From the NCBI GenBank assembly GCA_024643945.1, contig JAHELX010000425.1:1-5687 (forward strand): a DNA stretch of 5,687 bases, written 5' to 3'. This DNA is from Anaerolineales bacterium (GTDB taxonomy: Bacteria > Chloroflexota > Anaerolineae > 4572-78 > NAK82). Below are positions 1 to 5,687 of this stretch, in pieces. The position numbers and the translations under genes are program-made. Position 1 is the stretch's first letter, and the number at the start of each line of letters is the position of its first letter. The notes under the pieces were generated by a model. That model did no database searches and was not told the DNA's origin. It saw only the letters and a list, made by a program, of their open reading frames with translations.

Positions 1-1145
1 GGGATGCTACCTTCTGTGCCGCAGCGCCGCAGCGGGTGTCCGTTGCCGCCCAGACCCGCGTAATAATCCCACTTGGCATCGGGGTCGCACCAGGCGGAGA
101 TGACCAGGCGGTCAGGCCGGGTGGCATCCGCGCCCCCCAAGGTCAGATGCACGATGACCCCCGGCTCGGTCAGATCCGGGAACTCCAGGGCCTGGATGAA
201 ATCCGGCACCTGGGCGCCGCGCAGGTCAATGGCGTGGCTGACAATGCCCTCCTGGCCCGGCACCACAAAGGGTACCCCATCGTTGTCGCCGATCAGGGTA
301 TCCAGCATAATCCGCAGGCCGACCTGCCTGGCCTCGCGGCCCTGATTGGTCAGAACGTACTTGATGTGCAGGGTGTCCACGCGACCGGTGCTGGTGCCAT
401 AAACGTACGACACAGTCTGAGCGACTTCGACGTCCTGCGCCACCCAGGCCGAGCGCAGTTGTCCTTCCACCCAATGGGGGGCTTCGGTGAATTCGCCCTG
501 GTTGAAGAGGCCAAAAAGCCACGAGCCCCCGTAAATCGGCGTCTTGCCGTCAACCCAGACCCGGGTGTTGTGGGTTTCGCCCTGGGGACTGTAAGTCAGC
601 AGCTTGTTGTCGTCAGAACGAATGTCCGGGTTCCCTTGGGTGGTGCGCAGGCCAAAACGGCCGGTGCGAGTGTAACCAATCTCCACCACTGCCTGCCGGT
701 AGTCGGCGGTCGGGGTAGGGGCCGGCGTGGGTACGCCGGGGGTTATGGCACGTGGCGGCTCAGCCGCGGCTGTAGCTGGCTTCAACCGCTCGAAAACGAA
801 GGTGCCGCCTAGCGCCAGCAATAGGCCAACCGCGAGGGTCCCGATGAGTAAGGTATGGCGGACGATGTAGGAGGTACTGGGCCGCCCCGGCCTAAGGGGA
901 GCGGGGGGCGGCTGGTAGGCGGGAGGTGGCGCTGGCGCGGGGACGTAGCCAGGTGGGTAGGGCGTGGGGGGCGGCGGCGCGGGAGCTTGTTGGGGCGCGC
1001 CACAGTAGTTGCAGAAGTGCGCCCCGGCGCGGATCGGCCGGCCGCAGTTAATGCAGTTGCCGCCGGCAGCCGGGAGCGGTTGGCCACAACGGGCACAGAA
1101 TTTAGCCTGCGGTTTATTTAGATGATGACAGTTAGGACATTGCAT
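1..1145 (-). CDS. Membrane-anchored double zinc-ribbon protein with a large extracytoplasmic domain (3' end outside window)
   Basis: The minus-strand frame is open from ATG at 1143-1145 to the window edge, giving 381 codons without a stop. An in-frame TAG lies at 1149-1151 and GGAGA six bases upstream, so this start is firm. Two zinc ribbons with identical C-x2-C-x10-C-x2-C spacing are visible: C3, C6, C17, C20 and C31, C34, C45, C48. A proline/alanine/tyrosine-rich linker follows (about 50-95), then one hydrophobic helix (about 98-118), then a Thr/Pro linker (about 135-147). The rest (about 149-381) looks beta-rich, with a conserved-looking stretch at 278-293 that includes D282-T283 and D287-N-D-G290. 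There is no signal peptide, so the ribbons are probably cytoplasmic and the C-terminal domain outside (inference). I do not recognise the C-terminal domain family and assign no function; a surface or sensory role is possible. The true C-terminus is not visible. Confidence 0.88.
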   Translation of the reverse strand, partial: MQCPNCHHLNKPQAKFCARCGQPLPAAGGNCINCGRPIRAGAHFCNYCGAPQQAPAPPPPTPYPPGYVPAPAPPPAYQPPPAPLRPGRPSTSYIVRHTLLIGTLAVGLLLALGGTFVFERLKPATAAAEPPRAITPGVPTPAPTPTADYRQAVVEIGYTRTGRFGLRTTQGNPDIRSDDNKLLTYSPQGETHNTRVWVDGKTPIYGGSWLFGLFNQGEFTEAPHWVEGQLRSAWVAQDVEVAQTVSYVYGTSTGRVDTLHIKYVLTNQGREARQVGLRIMLDTLIGDNDGVPFVVPGQEGIVSHAIDLRGAQVPDFIQALEFPDLTEPGVIVHLTLGGADATRPDRLVISAWCDPDAKWDYYAGLGGNGHPLRRCGTEGSI

Positions 1146-1151
1146 GGGCTA

Positions 1152-1156
1152 TCTCC
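1152..1156 (-). promoter_or_regulatory. Ribosome binding site of the zinc-ribbon gene
   Basis: GGAGA on the minus strand lies six bases before the ATG at 1145. Together with the in-frame TAG between it and the ATG, it fixes the start. Confidence 0.7.
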
Positions 1157-1380
1157 ATAGCTCCTGGTACTGGCTGGGGTTGGGTTAGCTTGACGCTTTC
1201 CGAAGAAGTAGCTCTCGGCGCACTACTCCTCAGCGACTCTAAAATCCGTAGTACTTGCTCGCACTGTCCCTGTTCCATAGATGGTGATGAAATACTCCCT
1301 GGTCTCAATTTCAGGATAAGGGTTGGCCATGTGCTGCACGGCGGTGAGCGGGAGCTCGGCTGTCAGCAATTGGCACCTAG

Positions 1381-1408
1381 CAAATGCTGCAACTGCGTTT
1401 GGCATTTG
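1381..1408 (-). repeat. Short inverted repeat downstream of the acetyltransferase gene
   Basis: CAAATGC at 1381-1387 is the exact reverse complement of GCATTTG at 1402-1408. Two further G-T pairs extend the stem inward, leaving a loop of 10 bases. It starts about 38 bases past the acetyltransferase stop, where a terminator could sit. No T-run follows on the minus strand, so I call it only an inverted repeat. Confidence 0.35.
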
Positions 1409-1446
1409 ACACGGATGCCCTGCAAAGCCATCTGGTCACCATCTGA

Positions 1447-2130
1447 CTAAACTTTGTAATGCGCCTCACCGTAGGCCCCTTTGGGCGCAATCGTCCAACC
1501 ACGGTCAGCTTGGCTGGCCCAGTAATTGTGAGCATCCTGATTTTCGATGGAGCCATAGATTTCGCTAGCATTATTTTCTCGAGCGAACTGCTCCACCTGA
1601 TTCAGTATTTGCCCACTGATCCCCGCCCGGCGGTATTCCGGCTGAATCCAGATGTCGTGCAAGCGTACTTTCGTTTGATCGTTGCCTAAGCGTTCAACTG
1701 TCACATTAGCATAGCCAGCGCCGCCAACCTCCAGCCCTGGTGTAACGCGCTCGGGCACTTGGGTTTTCCCAATATCATAAGCGCGAATATAAGCTTGGTC
1801 ACCACTTTTCCAGGTACGGATCGTGATTGGACGGCCTACGTCATCAGTAAAGCTGACATCCGGTGGATTTTGCATCTCAGCAATTCCCGGACGGTCCAAA
1901 ATACTGCGCGCCTGGGTGGGCGCATCATAGGTCTTGTCGGCGACCAGTTTCTTGAAGGTATCCTGTTCGCCCGCTTCGGCCGGGGGGTTGCTGTCGGCCT
2001 GGTTCTCTGGTTGGGCCAGCCGGGTGCGCTCGATAGCTTCGCGCGCTTCCACCCGCTGGCGCTCGGCTTCCACTTTGCGCTGCAATTCTTCCAGGGCGCG
2101 ATCGTGGGCGTCGTAAGGTTGGTCGGTCAT
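1447..2130 (-). CDS. GNAT-family N-acetyltransferase domain protein with an N-terminal charged helix
   Basis: The product is 227 residues, starting at ATG 2128-2130 and ending at TAG 1447-1449. I chose this start because GGAGGG lies six bases upstream. A longer start at 2166 would only add 12 residues translated from the repeat-rich gap. Residues about 9-40 form a highly charged Glu/Arg/Gln helix, probably coiled coil, followed by a polar Pro/Glu-rich linker (41-57). The C-terminal part (about 90-227) has the GNAT pattern: strand 155-163 leading into PEYRRAGISG (164-173), the acetyl-CoA pyrophosphate loop of motif A, then helix 174-187. A motif-B-like segment follows at 190-212 with N197 and Y203-W204. 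In the usual Q/R-x-x-G-x-G/A signature, R167 and G170 are kept but S172 replaces the second Gly/Ala. GNAT enzymes transfer acetyl from acetyl-CoA to amines; the substrate here cannot be told. Its GC is lower than that of the ATPase gene. The N-terminal half matches nothing I know. Confidence 0.82.
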   Translation of the reverse strand: MTDQPYDAHDRALEELQRKVEAERQRVEAREAIERTRLAQPENQADSNPPAEAGEQDTFKKLVADKTYDAPTQARSILDRPGIAEMQNPPDVSFTDDVGRPITIRTWKSGDQAYIRAYDIGKTQVPERVTPGLEVGGAGYANVTVERLGNDQTKVRLHDIWIQPEYRRAGISGQILNQVEQFARENNASEIYGSIENQDAHNYWASQADRGWTIAPKGAYGEAHYKV

Positions 2131-2136
2131 GGGTGT

Positions 2137-2142
2137 CCCTCC
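2137..2142 (-). promoter_or_regulatory. Ribosome binding site of the acetyltransferase gene
   Basis: GGAGGG on the minus strand sits six bases before the ATG at 2130 and decides in favour of that start over the one at 2166. The nearest 7-base repeat unit ends just beside it, at 2145. Confidence 0.75.
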
Positions 2143-2144
2143 AG

Positions 2145-2222
2145 TAAAACGTAAAGCGTAACCCATAGGTCCCCTTACGGGGAAACGTGAAATCTAAGAC
2201 GCGAAACGTAAGGCGTGATGCG
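2145..2222. repeat. Degenerate 7-base repeats (plus-strand consensus TRARRCG)
   Basis: Six consecutive 7-base units run from 2181 to 2222 on the plus strand: GGAAACG, TGAAATC, TAAGACG, CGAAACG, TAAGGCG and TGATGCG. A second group at 2145-2165 reads TAAAACG, TAAAGCG and a diverged TAACCCA. Between the groups lies a small perfect hairpin, TCCCC-TTAC-GGGGA (2170-2183). The same unit appears in opposite orientation at 2332-2345 (CGTCTTA, CGTTTCA), inside the end of the ATPase gene. The spacing is seen directly. The function is unknown, and a dispersed genomic repeat family is the likeliest explanation. Confidence 0.65.
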
Positions 2223-2344
2223 AACGGTTATTATGTCGTAACTGCTCAGTCTCCCGCAGGTTTAACGGGGTTATAACTGCAAACTGCCCTCCTTGGCAAC
2301 CTGCGGGCGGCTCGGCTGAGTAGTTACATTACGTCTTACGTTTC
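2203..2344. repeat. Nested long inverted repeat, MITE-like or palindromic repeat element
   Basis: Three nested arms pair in order. The outer arm, 2203-2219 with 2328-2344, gives 17 pairs, two of them G-T. The middle arm, 2238-2249 with 2316-2327, gives 12 pairs, one G-T. The inner arm, 2253-2262 with 2298-2307, gives 10 perfect pairs around a 35-base loop. The outer arms are built from the 7-base units in opposite orientation. The right outer arm includes the stop codon and last codons of the ATPase gene. No T-run follows on the minus strand, so it is not a classical intrinsic terminator. In RNA it would form a long hairpin that could protect the ATPase message or insulate it from the downstream gene (inference). 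No target-site duplication was identified. Confidence 0.7.
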
Positions 2345-5300
2345 AATCTTTGTCTGCACACTACGCGTCAATTTGCGCTCGTTAGCCGGGCCGAGGTCCA
2401 GGGCGGCGGCCATCTGGGCAGCGAAACAAAGGGCGATTTCGTCCCGAGTCGCTTCGCTATCTGTCTCCACGACCTTGGCGGCGGCCTGCCGGCAGACGGC
2501 GGTCAGGGCGTTCCACATGGCATCCTTCCCGCCAGTTTCGCGGATGGCGGTTACGAAATCGTGCTCCACAGCTTTGTCAGCCATCAGAGGGGCCACATCG
2601 TAGCGATACAGACAACGTCGCTGGCAAACGATGCAGCCGGCAAAGGGACCGTGTTCCCGGCTCGTCTGCTGGCGATAGCCAGTGGCAAACGTGCTCAGTT
2701 TGGCAATCACTTGCGTGGTGAGCCGGGCCAGCGCGCCCGAGTCGGCCGGGTCAAAGCCTCGCGCCACAGCAATGAAGACCTCGGCCGCCTGGTCACGCAG
2801 CGCACCGTTCACGTTGTACAACCAGTTGTAACCCCGCCCGCGAGCCTCAAACAAGTCGTCGAGGGCATGTAAGAACGCGCCGATCGCTAACTGAGCCAGA
2901 TCATCCGGCCTGAGTTTGAAATTGGTTGTCTCCTGGCGGATGAAGTGCAGAAGCTGGCCGTAGTCTTGTACGGCCCGGGCCGGTTCCAGCAAAGCCGACA
3001 GGAAGTAGCGACGGAAGTGAGCTCTGAAGGCGGGCAGTCTGGTCAGTTGCAGAGCCAGATCACGCAGACGCGGGTCGAACCCAGCAGCGCCCTTCAGATA
3101 GCGGCTGTAGCCAGGCACGGGGTCGTAGCGCGCTTCGGCCAGGGCTTGTCCCATGGCGTTGGCTATCTGTTGGCTGGTGATCTTGCGATCTGCCTGCTTG
3201 GCGGCGTGGGCTGGCACTTGCACCAGGTAGGGGTGATCAGCGCCCTCGGCATAGGCGGCCGCCTGACCTACGGGCAGGCTGGTCACGTAGCGACTCTGGC
3301 GCTCATCCAGGTTCATGGTCGCCCCCAAGGCCTGCCGGTCGTCCTCGGCCACGATGCGGTGCATCAGCTTGAGGTTGGTATTCTTGATTGCGTCCGGGGC
3401 CAGCTTGGCCGGGATCTGCTCGGCAATCAGCACCCCCTGGCCGTAGGCCCGAATCTCGGATAGCATATTGGCGAAGGTTTCTACCGCCTGGCCCTTCAGG
3501 TTGGCCTCCTCCGTCTCTACCTCGGTCGGCACGTTCTTGAGCAGGCGATGGGCTTCCTCAAAGACGGCCACGTGCTGCAAGGCGGGCAGGTCGCCGCCCT
3601 GCATAGCCTGGACGCGGCGATATTCGTACAGCCGGGTGAGGATGAGGCCTATGACAAAGGCCTTCTCGTCGTCGCTGCCGATGGCTTCCAGTTCCAGCAC
3701 CGTCGGCCTGGCGAGTAGCTCCTTCAGGGGAACGGAATGACGTGCGCCCAGCATCAGCCCTTTGCTCCCCAACAACAGGCTCCCCACCCGCGCCTTCAGC
3801 CCGGCTTTCACGTCCATCTGGATCCGCTCCTCGTAACCCAGGCGATCCACCACTTCATCAATCTTATAGTACAGGTCGGCCAGGGTGGGGAAAACGGGAT
3901 AGTCGTATTCGAGAGGCTGCGCCCCGGCGACTGTTCCCGCCGGAGGTAGGCGACGATTGTGGCTGGTGGTCAGATCCCAGCCCCGATCCTGGTAGATCTC
4001 GTGCAAGCAAGTTTCCAACACATAGGGCATGGGAGCATACAGGATGAAGGCGGCGTTGAAGACCGATTTCAGGTAGTCAATGTGGGTCTGCACATGGATC
4101 CGGTGGCCACCGTCCGCGATTTCAAACTCGAAGGGGTTGAGACGGAAGGGGGCCCAGCGCTCGTCGCCCAGGGTGTAGACCTGAAGATCGGGGATAGAGG
4201 CCGCTCGCAGCTGACGATACTCTGTTTTGGCCGGCTCGATGACCAGGAAAGGGACGTGCGCCTCGCGCCACAGCTTGTCGAGCAGATAAAAGAGCGTATT
4301 GGTTTTGCCGCTGCCGGTCACGCCGGACACCAGGCCGTGCTTGGCGAAATCGTCGCGGGAGATGATGAACCAGTTGCCCGTCTCTCGCCCGCCGTCGAGC
4401 ACCTTGCCCAGGTTGACGGGCTGGGCAGTTGAGGGAGGGAGAGGGTCCAGGTCAAATTGCGTGTAAGGCGCAATGCGGTAGCCGGGGAATTCCTGGCGGG
4501 GGAACTGGATCAGGGCCGCCAGTTCCTCCGATGTGAGCTGGGTCGCGAATGGATCGGACCCACTCCCTTTACCTGGCTGACAGACAAACGTTCGCAGTGG
4601 CTCCGGCGTCGACTCGGCCCCGGCAAAGATGGCACGCAGCAGGGCGGCCAGCCGCCCCAGGAGCGGCGCTTCGGGCGCAAAGAAGGTCACCGCCGACTGC
4701 CACATGCCGACCGCCTGGCCCAGTGTCAGGCGATCCAGGTCTCGTTCCAGCAGGCGCAGGCAGTGTTGGGCCTGGTAGTCGGTAAGGTCGCGGTTCATCG
4801 CCTCCGAGGTGCCTTGCTGGTAATTGGGGCCGGTAGTCTGCATGGTTTGCACCTGGCGGGTGTGCTGAAAGTGAACGTGAGCCGAGGCGGCGCTCAAATC
4901 CTGGAAGCGGGCGCGGTTCTTGGCCAGGACTTCAGCCGTCGACACCGGCGTGGCGCGCACCAGGTAACCCCAGGTCTGGCCGGCCAGGCCGCGCAGCAGA
5001 CGTTCGATCTGGTAGCCTGCGCCCCCACCACTGCTTGCATAGGAGACCCGTGCTACTTTCTGATCTTCTGCACCCTGGCTCCTCCGCCCCCTTGTTCCCG
5101 TGCTCTCCATTCCTCCCTTGCGGGTGGGAATGCCAGTCAGGCGGCCCATGTGGGTGAAGAGGGGGGTATCTCTCAGCGAAGTGCCCAGGCCACTTTCAGG
5201 TGTTGGGGGCAAGAGAATGCCCGGAAAGGAAGCGGTCAAAACGGCTTTGAGCAACTCGGGATCGGCGCCAGGCCCCTGCAGTCCCAGGTAAAGGCGCACA

Positions 5301-5575
5301 TCGCGGGGTCTTCCCAGAATGAGATAGATAACCGAGGTCCCCTGGCCGTGCAAACCGGCCAATAGATCATGGGTCTGCTGCTCAAAGTTGGCGGCCAGAT
5401 CCACCTCCCAGAAGTCGGCCAGGCCGTGGATGCGCAGCAGGGGACCAGCGTCCAACTGGCCCCAAACCGGGGTAGCCGGAGGTGTCATCGCCTCCAGGTC
5501 ACGCCGCTCCAGCGCATGCAGCGTGGCGGAAGTGTCAAAGGGCGGGAGTTGGGGGGAAGGTGGGTGATTCGACAT
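2336..5575 (-). CDS. HerA/VirB4-type (DUF87-like) P-loop ATPase with a C-terminal cysteine-cluster region
   Basis: The product is 1079 residues. The start at 5575 is set by TAAGGAGGT six bases upstream; the stop is TAA at 2336-2338. The RecA-like ATPase core covers about 385-790. Walker A is GVTGSGKT at 418-425 (K424, T425). Walker B is VAVFEEAH at 669-676, with Glu where most P-loop ATPases have Asp, as in many HerA-like proteins. A sensor-like stretch, YGQGVLIAEQIP, spans 711-722, and the HerA-like LKLMHRIVAEDDRQ spans 735-748. The N-terminal region (1-380) has segments such as TGIP (147-150) and ERLLRGLAGQTWGYLV (191-206), resembling domains that precede the motor in VirB4-like ATPases. 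A Gly/Ser/Arg-rich insert lies at about 151-187. The C-terminal 280 residues are mostly helical, with C981-x2-C984-x3-C988-x-Y-R and a nearby H975, possibly binding metal. There are no membrane segments. It probably works as a hexamer moving DNA or protein. Its partner is not in the window, and a plain helicase role or conjugation-like role remains open. Confidence 0.92.
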   Translation of the reverse strand: MSNHPPSPQLPPFDTSATLHALERRDLEAMTPPATPVWGQLDAGPLLRIHGLADFWEVDLAANFEQQTHDLLAGLHGQGTSVIYLILGRPRDVRLYLGLQGPGADPELLKAVLTASFPGILLPPTPESGLGTSLRDTPLFTHMGRLTGIPTRKGGMESTGTRGRRSQGAEDQKVARVSYASSGGGAGYQIERLLRGLAGQTWGYLVRATPVSTAEVLAKNRARFQDLSAASAHVHFQHTRQVQTMQTTGPNYQQGTSEAMNRDLTDYQAQHCLRLLERDLDRLTLGQAVGMWQSAVTFFAPEAPLLGRLAALLRAIFAGAESTPEPLRTFVCQPGKGSGSDPFATQLTSEELAALIQFPRQEFPGYRIAPYTQFDLDPLPPSTAQPVNLGKVLDGGRETGNWFIISRDDFAKHGLVSGVTGSGKTNTLFYLLDKLWREAHVPFLVIEPAKTEYRQLRAASIPDLQVYTLGDERWAPFRLNPFEFEIADGGHRIHVQTHIDYLKSVFNAAFILYAPMPYVLETCLHEIYQDRGWDLTTSHNRRLPPAGTVAGAQPLEYDYPVFPTLADLYYKIDEVVDRLGYEERIQMDVKAGLKARVGSLLLGSKGLMLGARHSVPLKELLARPTVLELEAIGSDDEKAFVIGLILTRLYEYRRVQAMQGGDLPALQHVAVFEEAHRLLKNVPTEVETEEANLKGQAVETFANMLSEIRAYGQGVLIAEQIPAKLAPDAIKNTNLKLMHRIVAEDDRQALGATMNLDERQSRYVTSLPVGQAAAYAEGADHPYLVQVPAHAAKQADRKITSQQIANAMGQALAEARYDPVPGYSRYLKGAAGFDPRLRDLALQLTRLPAFRAHFRRYFLSALLEPARAVQDYGQLLHFIRQETTNFKLRPDDLAQLAIGAFLHALDDLFEARGRGYNWLYNVNGALRDQAAEVFIAVARGFDPADSGALARLTTQVIAKLSTFATGYRQQTSREHGPFAGCIVCQRRCLYRYDVAPLMADKAVEHDFVTAIRETGGKDAMWNALTAVCRQAAAKVVETDSEATRDEIALCFAAQMAAALDLGPANERKLTRSVQTKIET

Positions 5576-5581
5576 GCTCTG

Positions 5582-5590
5582 ACCTCCTTA
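5582..5590 (-). promoter_or_regulatory. Perfect Shine-Dalgarno of the ATPase gene
   Basis: TAAGGAGGT on the minus strand is a full nine-base complement of the usual bacterial 16S rRNA 3' end and lies six bases from the ATG at 5575. This is stronger than the sites of the two other genes and suggests efficient translation if the message is made. Confidence 0.85.
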
Positions 5591-5631
5591 AAGCTTGGTC
5601 TACTAGCGGACACCGGTGAGAAATGATCCTG

Positions 5632-5652
5632 ATTCGTCCTATCGAGGCGAAT
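5632..5652. repeat. Hairpin-forming inverted repeat upstream of the ATPase gene
   Basis: ATTCG, a bulged T and CCT pair with AGG and CGAAT around a four-base ATCG loop, giving eight pairs. It lies 57 bases upstream of the ATPase ATG, with no T-run on either side. It could be an operator or a leader structure, or chance. The rest of 5591-5687 shows no clear promoter and no recognisable upstream gene end. Confidence 0.35.
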
Positions 5653-5687
5653 AGCTGGATATCATCTCTATGATTCCTGAAGTGTAG

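Larger units (their letters stand above)
1146..1446. other. Intergenic stretch with no convincing gene
   Basis: These 301 bases separate the acetyltransferase stop from the zinc-ribbon start. Two short minus-strand frames exist. One (1223-1405, 60 codons) has a protein-like middle part, for example NPYPEIETREYFITIYG. The other (1132-1278, 48 codons) contains a helix-like QCEQVLRILESL and overlaps the zinc-ribbon start by 14 bases. Neither has a Shine-Dalgarno at a workable distance. They overlap in different frames, so a decayed small gene is possible but unproven. CCATCTG occurs twice (1428-1434 and 1439-1445) next to the acetyltransferase stop. No clear sigma-70 promoter and no hairpin followed by a T-run was seen, although a promoter for the zinc-ribbon gene would be expected here. 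Confidence 0.5.

Noticed and set aside
36..812. Plus-strand open frame of 258 codons
   Set aside because: It is antisense to the zinc-ribbon gene, which has clear cysteine motifs, a membrane helix, a ribosome binding site and a firm start. The plus frame has no recognisable domain.
1759..2154. Plus-strand open frame of 131 codons
   Set aside because: It is antisense to the acetyltransferase, whose GNAT loop and ribosome binding site make it the real gene.
2222..2245. Promoter with CATAAT as -10 box for the acetyltransferase (minus strand)
   Set aside because: No matching -35 box at 16-18 bases, and the sequence lies within the repeat structure.
2273..2294. AAGGAGG in the loop of the large hairpin followed by TTG-CAG-TTA-TAA on the minus strand, as a leader mini-ORF
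   Set aside because: A three-codon frame with a TTG start is easily due to chance, and nothing else supports translation there.
2203..2344. Intrinsic terminator for the ATPase gene
   Set aside because: The hairpin is strong but the loop is 35 bases and no T-run follows on the minus strand.
5090..5115. Internal start of the ATPase at Met156 after AGGGAGGA
   Set aside because: The purine run is directly against the ATG, too close to act as a Shine-Dalgarno, and the upstream part of the protein looks genuine.
4457..5365. Plus-strand open frame of 302 codons
   Set aside because: It lies wholly inside the ATPase gene on the other strand. Its translation is rich in Gly, Gln and Arg without motifs, as expected for a shadow of a GC-rich gene.

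Overview
The window holds three genes, all on the minus strand, so transcription runs from high to low coordinates. In that order they are: a complete gene for a large HerA/VirB4-type P-loop ATPase (1079 residues, 2336-5575); a complete gene for a 227-residue protein with a C-terminal GNAT acetyltransferase fold (1447-2130); and a membrane-anchored double zinc-ribbon protein whose 3' end lies beyond the left edge (1-1145). Each has a good Shine-Dalgarno sequence six bases from its ATG. That is typical bacterial organisation. The ATPase gene has a full TAAGGAGGT.

The DNA is moderately GC-rich: about 63% in three ATPase blocks counted by hand, and about 53% in part of the acetyltransferase gene. 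The zinc-ribbon/proline-rich/single-helix architecture, the big stand-alone DUF87-type ATPase and the degenerate 7-base repeats between genes all fit a Chloroflexota-like bacterium. That assignment is inference from style, not from a marker gene. No rRNA, tRNA, CRISPR array, transposase or integrase gene was seen.

The gap between the ATPase and the acetyltransferase (2131-2335) is the most structured non-coding part. It contains degenerate 7-base units (consensus TRARRCG) and a nested inverted repeat of about 142 bases. The right arm of that repeat runs into the ATPase gene and carries its stop codon. The left-hand units stop three bases short of the acetyltransferase Shine-Dalgarno. The gap between the acetyltransferase and the zinc-ribbon gene (1146-1446) has no convincing gene, only weak small ORFs and one short hairpin.

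No shared function for the three genes can be shown. The ATPase probably couples ATP hydrolysis to moving DNA or protein. HerA-like ATPases often work with a nuclease or other effector encoded beside them, but none is present here, and the upstream side is cut by the window. The acetyltransferase and the zinc-ribbon protein may be unrelated neighbours transcribed in the same direction.
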